From contig NZ_FNWJ01000002.1 in assembly GCF_900108055.1 (NCBI RefSeq), positions 196,382-260,381 of the forward strand: 64,000 nt of DNA. The letters run 5' to 3'. This document shows, one piece after another, positions 58,092 to 64,000 of this stretch. The notes beneath the pieces were generated by a model, which was not told where the DNA came from, searched no databases, and worked only from the letters and a program-made list of their open reading frames with translations. This stretch comes from Thermoleophilum album (GTDB lineage: Bacteria > Actinomycetota > Thermoleophilia > Solirubrobacterales > Thermoleophilaceae). The position numbers and the translations under genes are program-made. The stretch's first letter is position 1. Each line of letters opens with the position of its first letter.

Positions 58092-58945
58092 CCTTGGGCG
58101 CCTCCGATGATCGTGTTGTCAATCAGCCGCGCACGTCCGATGCGCGCGGCCACGGCTAACAGTGCGGGGCCGTTGACCTCGGCCAGCGGCCGCAGGTCTT
58201 CGGCGGAACGAAGTTCGAGGTACTCCGCAGCTACGCCGGCACGCTCCAGCTCGCGCCGTGCCGTAGCGATGATCGCTGACGCCTCGCGCACGCCCTCGCG
58301 TGCCGCTTGCGCCGCAGCCTCCAGCGCGCGCGGCAGGGCGGTCGCGCGCACGCGTTCCTCCGGGGTCAGGTAGACGTTGCGGGAGCTCAGGGCGAGGCCG
58401 TCGCGGTCGCGGGCGGTCGGGCAGACGACGATCTCCACGGGAAAGTCGAGGTCGCGCACCATCCGCTGCACGACGAGCGCCTGCTGGGCGTCCTTCTGGC
58501 CAAAGTAGGCACGATCGGGCTGGACCAGGTTGAAGAGCTTCGCGACGACCGTCGTGACGCCGTCGAAGTGCTCCGGTCCGCGGCGCTCGGGAGCCCCGCA
58601 CAGCACCTCGGTCAGGCCACCGCGCACCCGCACTTCGGTGCAGTGAGCGGGGAGATACATCTCGTCGGCCGAGGGCGCAAAGAAGAGGTCGATCCCGACC
58701 TCCTGCGCGAGCGCGAGGTCCCGTTGCTCGTCGCGTGGGTACGAGGAGAGGTCCTCACCGGGGCGGAACTGGATGGGATTGACGAAGACCGACACCACGA
58801 CCGTGTCGCACTCTGCGCGGGCGCGCCGCATCAACGCCAAGTGGCCGTCGTGGAAGTAGCCCATCGTCGGTACCAATCCGACCGTGCCGGTGCGCCGCGG
58901 TCGCAGCGCCTCGCGTAGCTCAGCCTTAGAGCGCACCACCTGCAT
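58088..58945 (-). CDS. panC: Pantothenate synthetase
   Basis: 285 residues from ATG 58945. Joins pantoate and beta-alanine. [14 protein letters not shown] carries the HIGH-like site; [28 protein letters not shown] and [13 protein letters not shown] are conserved. It starts 4 bases after the DUF2520 stop. Confidence 0.97.
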   Translation of the reverse strand: MQVVRSKAELREALRPRRTGTVGLVPTMGYFHDGHLALMRRARAECDTVVVSVFVNPIQFRPGEDLSSYPRDEQRDLALAQEVGIDLFFAPSADEMYLPAHCTEVRVRGGLTEVLCGAPERRGPEHFDGVTTVVAKLFNLVQPDRAYFGQKDAQQALVVQRMVRDLDFPVEIVVCPTARDRDGLALSSRNVYLTPEERVRATALPRALEAAAQAAREGVREASAIIATARRELERAGVAAEYLELRSAEDLRPLAEVNGPALLAVAARIGRARLIDNTIIGGAQG

Positions 58946-58949
58946 CGCG

Positions 58950-59807
58950 TCACGCCACCTCGGCGGCCGGAGCGGGCGCTGACGGACGCTGAGCGGCCAG
59001 CGCCCGGGTGTGTTCGACGAGGACGTCGAAAAGGTCCACTAACGCCGGCGCGGTCGCCGCAACCGCCGCCCGCTGCCGCGCAACGGTCGCTTCGTCGCCT
59101 CTTGCGATCGGGCCGGTTAGGGCGCGGGCCGGGCCCTTACGCGCCCAATTCTCGACGGTGCGAGCCACCAGTGGGGCAAACAGCGCGCGCGCTTGTTCGG
59201 CAGACAAGCCCGCGCCGCTCGCTACCTGCTCGGCCGCTGCCTCGAGCGTGACGAGGAAGTTGGACGCGATCGAGGCGGCGGCGTGGTACGCCGCGCGACC
59301 GACCTCGTCGATTTCGAACGGCACCATCCCTGTGGCGCTTGCGAGCGCCGCTGCCACATCCCGGGTCCTGGCCGAGTCGCCGGCGATCGCGCAGCCAGCA
59401 CCGGCCAGATGAGCGCGCGCGGCCGCGCGATCGTCGATGGGCTCGGGGAAGCTCATCAGGGGGTGGAGGGAGAAGACGCCCGCACCGCTCTCCGCTGCGG
59501 GTGACAGCGCGGCGAGCGGTGTGGCGCCGCTCGTATGACCGACTAGCGGCGCTACTCCTGCGACCACGCGTGCCACCGCCTCGATCTCCCGGTCCGGTAC
59601 GCACAACAGCAGACAGTCGCAGCGAGGCGGCAACTCGCCGCGGCCGTAAGGACCCAGCACGTTCAAGGGAGCACCGGACAGGGCCGCCGCGATCGTACGA
59701 CCTACACGCCCCTGACCAACCACGGCCAGGCGGCGCGGCAACGCCCTCGCTGGGTGTGTCGTGTAGCGCATCGCCCTCGCGATCGAGGAAGCGGGTCGCC
59801 GGTCCAC
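58950..59807 (-). CDS. Rossmann-fold protein with DUF2520 domain, head of the pan operon
   Basis: 285 residues from GTG 59807 (273 from ATG 59771). NAD(P)-binding LAVVGQGRVGRTIAAALSG (about 27-45), CDCLLLCVPDREIEAVA, HTSGATPLAAL and SLHPLMSFPEP, then a helical DUF2520 domain (about 150-275) with AAYHAAASIASNFLVTL. The layout resembles ketopantoate or pyrroline-carboxylate reductases. The same family precedes panC-panD in mycobacteria (Rv3603c). No panE is seen here, so ketopantoate reductase is a reasonable but unproven role. Confidence 0.82.
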   Translation of the reverse strand: MDRRPASSIARAMRYTTHPARALPRRLAVVGQGRVGRTIAAALSGAPLNVLGPYGRGELPPRCDCLLLCVPDREIEAVARVVAGVAPLVGHTSGATPLAALSPAAESGAGVFSLHPLMSFPEPIDDRAAARAHLAGAGCAIAGDSARTRDVAAALASATGMVPFEIDEVGRAAYHAAASIASNFLVTLEAAAEQVASGAGLSAEQARALFAPLVARTVENWARKGPARALTGPIARGDEATVARQRAAVAATAPALVDLFDVLVEHTRALAAQRPSAPAPAAEVA

Positions 59808-59838
59808 TCCCGTGGGCGGGTAGCGGCCGGGCGCGTCA

Positions 59839-59844
59839 ACGATA
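59839..59844 (-). promoter_or_regulatory. -10 box TATCGT for the pan operon
   Basis: On the minus strand TATCGT lies 31 bases before GTG 59807, implying a leader of about 24 bases. Confidence 0.35.
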
Positions 59845-59875
59845 CCCGCACCGGCCCGACGTCCGTCGCGAGCCC

Positions 59876-59881
59876 TACGCT
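59876..59881 (+). promoter_or_regulatory. -10 box TACGCT, leaderless type
   Basis: TACGCT ends 8 bases before GTG 59890. The in-frame TTG at 59881 overlaps it and is therefore unlikely to be the start. Confidence 0.55.
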
Positions 59882-59889
59882 TGCAGCCT

Positions 59890-60609
59890 GTGAGCGAGCT
59901 CCCTGCCGAGCGGCGCCGCGAGCTACTCGTTGAGCTGCTGCGGGAGGCGCGCGGCTGCTGTCGCTGCCCACTTCACGAGGGGCGCACAAAAGTCGTTTTC
60001 GGAATGGGCAACGCCGACGCTTCATTGATGTTCGTCGGCGAGGCTCCCGGGTTCCACGAGGATCAGCAGGGTCTTCCGTTCGTCGGCCGGGCGGGGCAGC
60101 TGCTCGAAGAGCTGCTCCGGGGCATTGGCCTCGAGCGCCGCGAGGTCTTCATCGCCAACGTTCTCAAGTGCCGCCCACCCGGCAACCGGGACCCGCTGCC
60201 AGCTGAAATCGAGGCCTGCAAGCCCTTCCTGTTGCGGCAAATCGAGCTCGTCGATCCGCGCGTGATAGCGACGCTCGGAAACTTCGCGACGAAGCTGCTT
60301 ACGCGTTCTCAGCGGGGTATCGGCGCGGTGCACGGCACCCCGCAAGTTCACGAGATCGCCGGTCGGCGGCGCTGGGTGATGCCGCTCTACCACCCCGCCG
60401 CCGCGCTGCGCACGCCGCGTCTGGTCGACGAGTTGCGACTCGACTTCCGCGCGCTGGCCGAACTCCTGCGTGCACCGCTACCCGCGCCCGTGCGGTCGGA
60501 CGCGTTCGCTGTCGCCGACGGCTCCTCCGGCGCGGGTAGTAGCGCGGAGAGCGAGCCGCAGGCCACCGCCGCGGCCGACGGCGCGCTCCAATTGGGCCTG
60601 TTCGGGTAG
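59890..60609 (+). CDS. Uracil-DNA glycosylase, family 4 (Fe-S type)
   Basis: 239 residues from GTG 59890. Removes uracil from DNA. GEAPGFHEDQQGLPFVG (about 50-66) is the water-activating region, NVLKCRPPGNRDP follows, and LYHPAAAL is the His loop. Four cysteines in family 4 spacing (C23-x2-C26 and C94-x15-C110) would hold a 4Fe-4S cluster. A disordered Ser/Ala/Glu-rich tail of about 45 residues ends in QLGLF (234-238), matching the bacterial beta-clamp-binding pattern. Confidence 0.92.
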   Translation: MSELPAERRRELLVELLREARGCCRCPLHEGRTKVVFGMGNADASLMFVGEAPGFHEDQQGLPFVGRAGQLLEELLRGIGLERREVFIANVLKCRPPGNRDPLPAEIEACKPFLLRQIELVDPRVIATLGNFATKLLTRSQRGIGAVHGTPQVHEIAGRRRWVMPLYHPAAALRTPRLVDELRLDFRALAELLRAPLPAPVRSDAFAVADGSSGAGSSAESEPQATAAADGALQLGLFG

Positions 60610-60638
60610 CGGCACGCATCGTTCGGCGCTCGAGCAGC

Positions 60639-60644
60639 CACACT
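60639..60644 (+). promoter_or_regulatory. -10 box CACACT, leaderless type
   Basis: CACACT ends 8 bases before ATG 60653, the tsaE start. First base off consensus. Confidence 0.4.
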
Positions 60645-60652
60645 TCCGGTTG

Positions 60653-61117
60653 ATGCGCCGAGATCGCGGGATGCGTGCAGTCACCAGCTCCGCGGAGGAG
60701 ACCATGCGGCTGGCCGCGCAGCTTGCGAAAGGCCTCGTGCCCGGTGATCTGGTGCTGGTGCAGGGAGAACTCGGCGTCGGCAAGACCACGCTGATCCGGG
60801 GCGCTTGTAGGGCGCTCGGGGTGCGTGGTCCGATCCCCAGCCCGACATTTACGATCGGCCAGCTGCTGCCGGGCGAGGGCGTGGAGATCGCACATCTCGA
60901 CCTGTACCGCTTGGAGGCGCTCGGTCGCGACGAGCTCGCGGTACTCGACGACTACCTGACGCCGGAACGCATCGCTTTCGTCGAATGGCCGGAGGTCGCG
61001 GAGCACGCCGGCGTGCTGCCGCAGCCGACCCTACGGCTGGTGCTGAGGCACGCGGGGGGCGATCGCCGCGAGGTCGCGGTCGAGGAGCTCGCGAAGGTGG
61101 CTGCGGAGGGGATGTAG
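60653..61117 (+). CDS. tsaE: tRNA t6A synthesis ATPase TsaE
   Basis: 154 residues from ATG 60653; ATG 60671 is an alternative. Partner of TsaB and TsaD in making N6-threonylcarbamoyl-adenosine in ANN-decoding tRNAs. P-loop GELGVGKTT, SPTFTI, HLDLYRLE and FVEWPE are the family motifs. It leads tsaE-tsaB-rimI-tsaD; tsaB begins on the base after its stop. Confidence 0.95.
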   Translation: MRRDRGMRAVTSSAEETMRLAAQLAKGLVPGDLVLVQGELGVGKTTLIRGACRALGVRGPIPSPTFTIGQLLPGEGVEIAHLDLYRLEALGRDELAVLDDYLTPERIAFVEWPEVAEHAGVLPQPTLRLVLRHAGGDRREVAVEELAKVAAEGM

Positions 61118-61795
61118 GTGGGGCACGCGCTGGCGATCGACACTTCCACGCCGCTCGTGTCGGTGGCGCTGCGCACGGATAGCGGCCAGATCGTCGAGCA
61201 CGCCTGCGATCCAAGTCAGCTGCTCGCAGCTCGTCCGGCGCACGCGCGCGAGTTGCTGGTAGCCGCGCACGCTTTGCTGACAGCACGGGGGCTGCGTTTC
61301 GGAGATCTGGCGGAGGTCTGCGTGGGCATCGGACCGGGGGGTTACACCGGGCTTCGGATCGGTATCGCGAGCGCCCGCGGGCTGGCGACCGCTTTGGATC
61401 TACCGGTTCGCCCGGTCGACAGCCTGGCAGCGCTGGCGCGGGGGATACCGGGCGAGGCCCGTCTGGCAGCGATCGACGCGCGCCGCGGCGAGCTCTTCTG
61501 TCGCCTCGAGGTCGGCGACGGCGAGGTCGTCTGGGACGCACACGTCGCTGATCCCGAGGACGTGGCGCAGCGGCTGCGCGACGCTGGCATGCGGGTGCGC
61601 GCGGCCGGCGACGGCGCCTTGCGTTATCGCGCTCTGCTGGAGACTGCCGGCGCCGAGGTCGAGCCGGAAAGCTCGCCCGCGCACCTCGTGCACGGCCGCT
61701 TCCTCTTCGAGCTCGCCGCGCGCGTAGAGCCGGTCGAAGCGGCAGCAGTTAGCCCCCGTTACCTCCGCGAACCAGATGCGGAGCCACGCCGATGA
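61118..61795 (+). CDS. tsaB: tRNA t6A synthesis protein TsaB
   Basis: 225 residues from GTG 61118. Non-catalytic ASKHA-fold partner of TsaD. LAIDTSTPLVSVAL at the start, GIGPGGYTGLRIGIASARGL in the middle, RLAAIDARRGELFC. The length is typical. rimI starts inside its stop (ATGA). Confidence 0.93.
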   Translation: MGHALAIDTSTPLVSVALRTDSGQIVEHACDPSQLLAARPAHARELLVAAHALLTARGLRFGDLAEVCVGIGPGGYTGLRIGIASARGLATALDLPVRPVDSLAALARGIPGEARLAAIDARRGELFCRLEVGDGEVVWDAHVADPEDVAQRLRDAGMRVRAAGDGALRYRALLETAGAEVEPESSPAHLVHGRFLFELAARVEPVEAAAVSPRYLREPDAEPRR

Positions 61796-62334
61796 TCGAT
61801 CGTGCAGACGAGCGATCCCGTCCGCCGTTGCCCGGCTTACGGGTCCGCCGGCTGGGGTACGGCGATCTGCCGCAAGTAATCGCGATCGAGCGACGGGCGT
61901 TTCCGGCCCCTTGGTCGCTCGCGATGTTCGTTCTAGAGCTATCGAAACAGTCCGGGATCTGCTTGGCGGCGGAACTCGAGGGTTCGCTCGTCGGATACCT
62001 CATCTGCTCACGCTACGCGCACGTATGGCATGTGATGAACGTCGCCGTCGATCCCGCCTACCAGCGGCGCGGCATCGCCAGCGCTTTGCTCGAGTCGCTG
62101 TTCGCCCAGGCGGACCGCCCGGGCGCTGAGTACACGCTCGAGGTGCGGCCCTCGAACACGCCTGCAATCCGGCTCTACGAGCGGTACGGATTCCGGGTCG
62201 AGGGCCTCCGAAAGGCCTACTACCACGACAACCGTGAGGACGCTCTGGTGATGTGGCGGCGCATACCGTCGGAACCGGAGGCGCAGATGACCGCTCGCGG
62301 GCGCCGCGGCAGCGACGGTGAGGAGCAACGATGA
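61792..62334 (+). CDS. rimI: Ribosomal-protein-S18-alanine N-acetyltransferase RimI
   Basis: 180 residues from ATG 61792. GNAT fold: VIAIERRAFPAPWSLAMF, WHVMNVAVDPAYQRRGIASALL (acetyl-CoA site) and EVRPSNTPAIRLYERYGFRVEGLRKAYY, all RimI hallmarks. The C-terminal 30 residues are polar. Both ends overlap neighbours by ATGA, the usual tsaB-rimI-tsaD arrangement. Confidence 0.93.
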   Translation: MIDRADERSRPPLPGLRVRRLGYGDLPQVIAIERRAFPAPWSLAMFVLELSKQSGICLAAELEGSLVGYLICSRYAHVWHVMNVAVDPAYQRRGIASALLESLFAQADRPGAEYTLEVRPSNTPAIRLYERYGFRVEGLRKAYYHDNREDALVMWRRIPSEPEAQMTARGRRGSDGEEQR

Positions 62335-63350
62335 GTGGACCTGGTGAGCTGATCCTGGGGGTCGAGACCAGCTGCGACGACACGGGCGTCGCGTTGGTAA
62401 CGCGCGGCGGTGAGATCCTCGCCAACGTCGTGGCCTCGCAAGGCTTGCTACACGATCGCTACGGGGGAGTGGTTCCGGAAGTCGCCGCGCGTCGGCACCT
62501 CGAAGTACTCGACGCGGTCGCAGCCGATGCCTTCGAGCGCGCCGGAGCGGAGCGCGAGGAGGTCGGGCTGGTCGCCGTTACGCAAGGCCCAGGACTGATC
62601 GGCGCGCTGTTGGTCGGCCTGTCGTGGGCCAAGGCTTTCGCCGCCGCGCGCGAGCTACCGCTGGCGGCGGTCGATCACCTGCACGGCCACGCGGTGGCAA
62701 GCACGCTCGAAGCCGAGCCGATCACGCCCCCTTTCCTGGTGCTCGTAGCCAGCGGCGGACACACCTTCCTCGCGCTTGTCGAGGACCCTGCGGCCTATCG
62801 CGTGCTCGGCGAAACCCTCGACGATGCGGCCGGCGAGGCGTTCGACAAGGGCGCTCGTCTGCTCGGCTTGCCGTACCCGGGAGGGCCCGCGCTAGATCGC
62901 CTCGCCCGCCAGGGCGACGCCGCTGCCTTCGATTTCCCGCGTGCCCGCCCCGGCCGCCTCGATTTCAGCTTCAGTGGCCTAAAAACGGCGCTCCTTTACA
63001 AGGTCCGCGAGCTCGGCCCGGAGGCTGAGCAGCGGCGAGCGGACCTCGCGGCCTCCTACCAGCGGGCGATCGTCGACGCGTTGCTGGCGCGGCTTCGCGA
63101 CGCGGTCGAAGAGACAGGGATCGAGCGCGTCGCGCTGGGCGGGGGAGTGGCGGCGAACAGCGAGCTCCGCGAGCGGGCACGAGAGCTCGCCGACGAGCTA
63201 GGGGTGCGGCTGTGGATACCGCCGATCGCGCTTTGCACCGACAACGCGGCGATGATCGCGGGGGCCGCGCGCTTCCTCGAACCGCTGGCGTTTCCCGATT
63301 ACTTGGTGCTGGACGCCAAGGCGCGGCTCGAAAGGCAAGTTTTGGCATGA
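62331..63350 (+). CDS. tsaD: tRNA t6A transferase TsaD
   Basis: 339 residues from ATG 62331. Transfers threonylcarbamoyl to A37 of tRNA. ILGVETSCDDTGVAL at the start, metal ligands H116 and H120 in HLHGH (HxEGH or HxEAH is more common), LVASGGHT, GEAFDKGARLLGLPYPGGP, FSFSGLKTAL and CTDNAAM. The glutaredoxin-like gene begins inside its stop. Confidence 0.96.
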   Translation: MSGPGELILGVETSCDDTGVALVTRGGEILANVVASQGLLHDRYGGVVPEVAARRHLEVLDAVAADAFERAGAEREEVGLVAVTQGPGLIGALLVGLSWAKAFAAARELPLAAVDHLHGHAVASTLEAEPITPPFLVLVASGGHTFLALVEDPAAYRVLGETLDDAAGEAFDKGARLLGLPYPGGPALDRLARQGDAAAFDFPRARPGRLDFSFSGLKTALLYKVRELGPEAEQRRADLAASYQRAIVDALLARLRDAVEETGIERVALGGGVAANSELRERARELADELGVRLWIPPIALCTDNAAMIAGAARFLEPLAFPDYLVLDAKARLERQVLA

Positions 63351-63598
63351 CCGGCGAGGAGCTCGTGTTTGTCGGCAAGGCTGGATGTCACCTGTGTCTT
63401 GAGCGGGCGGAGTGGGTGCGTGCCGCGGCGCGCTCGCGGGGCTTGCGCCTGGTCGAGCTGGACGCTTCGCTGGACCCAGCGCTAGAACGGCTCTACGGGC
63501 GTCGGGTGCCGGTTTTGTTGCACCGCGAGCGGGTGTTGGCAGAGCTCGATTTCGGGCCGGACGAGCTCGCGAGCGCGCTCGATAGATTGATCGCGTGA
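63347..63598 (+). CDS. Glutaredoxin-like protein (DUF836 type)
   Basis: 83 residues from ATG 63347, overlapping the tsaD stop. A compact thioredoxin fold with a CxxC site (AGCHLCLER, Cys14 and Cys17) and the cis-Pro region RRVPVLLH. Likely a thiol-disulfide protein; partner unknown. The rex start overlaps its stop (GTGA), so redox sensor and redox protein are co-translated. Confidence 0.85.
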   Translation: MTGEELVFVGKAGCHLCLERAEWVRAAARSRGLRLVELDASLDPALERLYGRRVPVLLHRERVLAELDFGPDELASALDRLIA

Positions 63599-64000
63599 GC
63601 GCGGGCGAATCGACGATGATCGAGCGTGCGGCGCAGGGGTCAAGGGAACGCCTGCCGCTGGGTGTAGCTGCCCGGCTCTCGCGCTACTTGCAGGTCCTCA
63701 CGCAGGCCAAGAAGATGGGTCGCTCGACGATCTCCTCGCAGGAGCTCGCCGAGTACACGCACGTCAATCCCACCCAGATCCGTCGCGACCTTTCGGGCTT
63801 CGGCAAGTTCGGGAAGCGCGGAGTCGGCTACAACGTCGACGCGCTCGTCTCGCAGATCCGCAAAATCCTGCGCACCGCTGGGCGCCGACACAACATTGCG
63901 CTGTTCGGCGCCGGTCGGCTCGGACAGGCGATCGCCGGCTCGGAGATCTTCGCGGACCACGGCTTCCGGGTAGTCGCGGTGTTCGACGTCGATCCCGACA
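63595..64000 (+). CDS. rex: Redox-sensing transcriptional repressor Rex, 3'-truncated by the window edge
   Basis: 135 residues visible from GTG 63595; Rex proteins are usually about 210-230. Winged HTH with LSRYLQVLTQAKKMG and SSQELAEYTHVNPTQIRRDL, then FGKFGKRGVGYN, and the Rossmann NAD(H) site ALFGAGRLGQAI. It represses respiratory and fermentative genes when NADH is low. The remainder of the NADH-sensing domain lies outside. Confidence 0.95.
   Translation, partial: MSAGESTMIERAAQGSRERLPLGVAARLSRYLQVLTQAKKMGRSTISSQELAEYTHVNPTQIRRDLSGFGKFGKRGVGYNVDALVSQIRKILRTAGRRHNIALFGAGRLGQAIAGSEIFADHGFRVVAVFDVDPD

Overview
The window is one continuous, very GC-rich chromosomal segment packed with housekeeping genes. 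Most start codons are GTG, several are TTG, and neighbouring genes often overlap by 1-4 bases. Gene content and order (hrcA-dnaJ-prmA followed by phoH-ybeY-era, a HadA/HadB-like dehydratase pair, a panC-panD-panB block headed by a DUF2520 gene, Rex, a DUF606 transporter) point to an Actinomycetota bacterium. A deep-branching GC-rich class such as Thermoleophilia is my best guess from general resemblance; nothing in the window proves the class. I see no insertion sequence, prophage, CRISPR array, rRNA or tRNA, and no gene-free stretch longer than about 200 bases.

Layout. 1-8.5 kb: the end of leuS, a LOG-like protein, an Orn/Lys/Arg decarboxylase, comEA-comEC (DNA uptake), holA, and rpsT on the other strand. 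8.6-17.5 kb: murJ, lepA, a sigma-70 factor, a HadAB-like pair, then hrcA-dnaJ-prmA. 17.4-22.1 kb: a K+/H+ antiporter divergent from yqeY-phoH-(ybeY-era fusion). 22.1-31 kb: hisIE, trpE, trpG, trpD, trpC, an HtrA-type protease, trpF, trpB, trpA. 31-40 kb: a SnoaL-like protein and a 57-residue membrane protein, a phosphofructokinase with pyrophosphate-type residues, an orphan binding-protein-like lipoprotein, a glycogen-debranching-like enzyme, a GT4 glycosyltransferase, a TIGR01777 epimerase and an ACT-malic enzyme. 40-49 kb: polA, a DUF606 transporter, a geranylgeranyl-reductase-family flavoprotein, rpsA-coaE-lytic transglycosylase, uvrB. 49-56.8 kb: an unusual secreted copper protein lying between uvrB and uvrA, then a large subtilase and a hexapeptide acyltransferase. 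56.8-64 kb: the pantothenate operon, a family 4/5-type uracil-DNA glycosylase, tsaE-tsaB-rimI-tsaD, a glutaredoxin-like protein, and the first part of rex.

Two things stand out. First, about 25 genes share one 5' design: a TANNNT-like -10 box ends only 6-9 bases before the GTG, ATG or TTG. Transcripts would therefore begin at or next to the start codon, which makes the mRNAs leaderless. This pattern also settles several start codons (comEA, yqeY, polA, rpsA, malic enzyme, the uracil glycosylase, tsaE). A few genes instead carry a leader or a clear Shine-Dalgarno site. Second, the protein at 49092-50669 looks like a bacterial relative of the two-copper peptidylglycine/dopamine monooxygenase fold joined to a C-terminal cupredoxin domain. 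Its promoter carries a compact palindrome of the kind repressors bind.

Smaller oddities include the YbeY-Era fusion, a possible pyrophosphate-dependent phosphofructokinase, a beta-clamp-like tail on the uracil glycosylase, a basic tail on TrpF, a subtilase with a large insertion in its catalytic domain, and several perfect palindromes at gene boundaries. All functional calls come from reading motifs by eye; no search was run.
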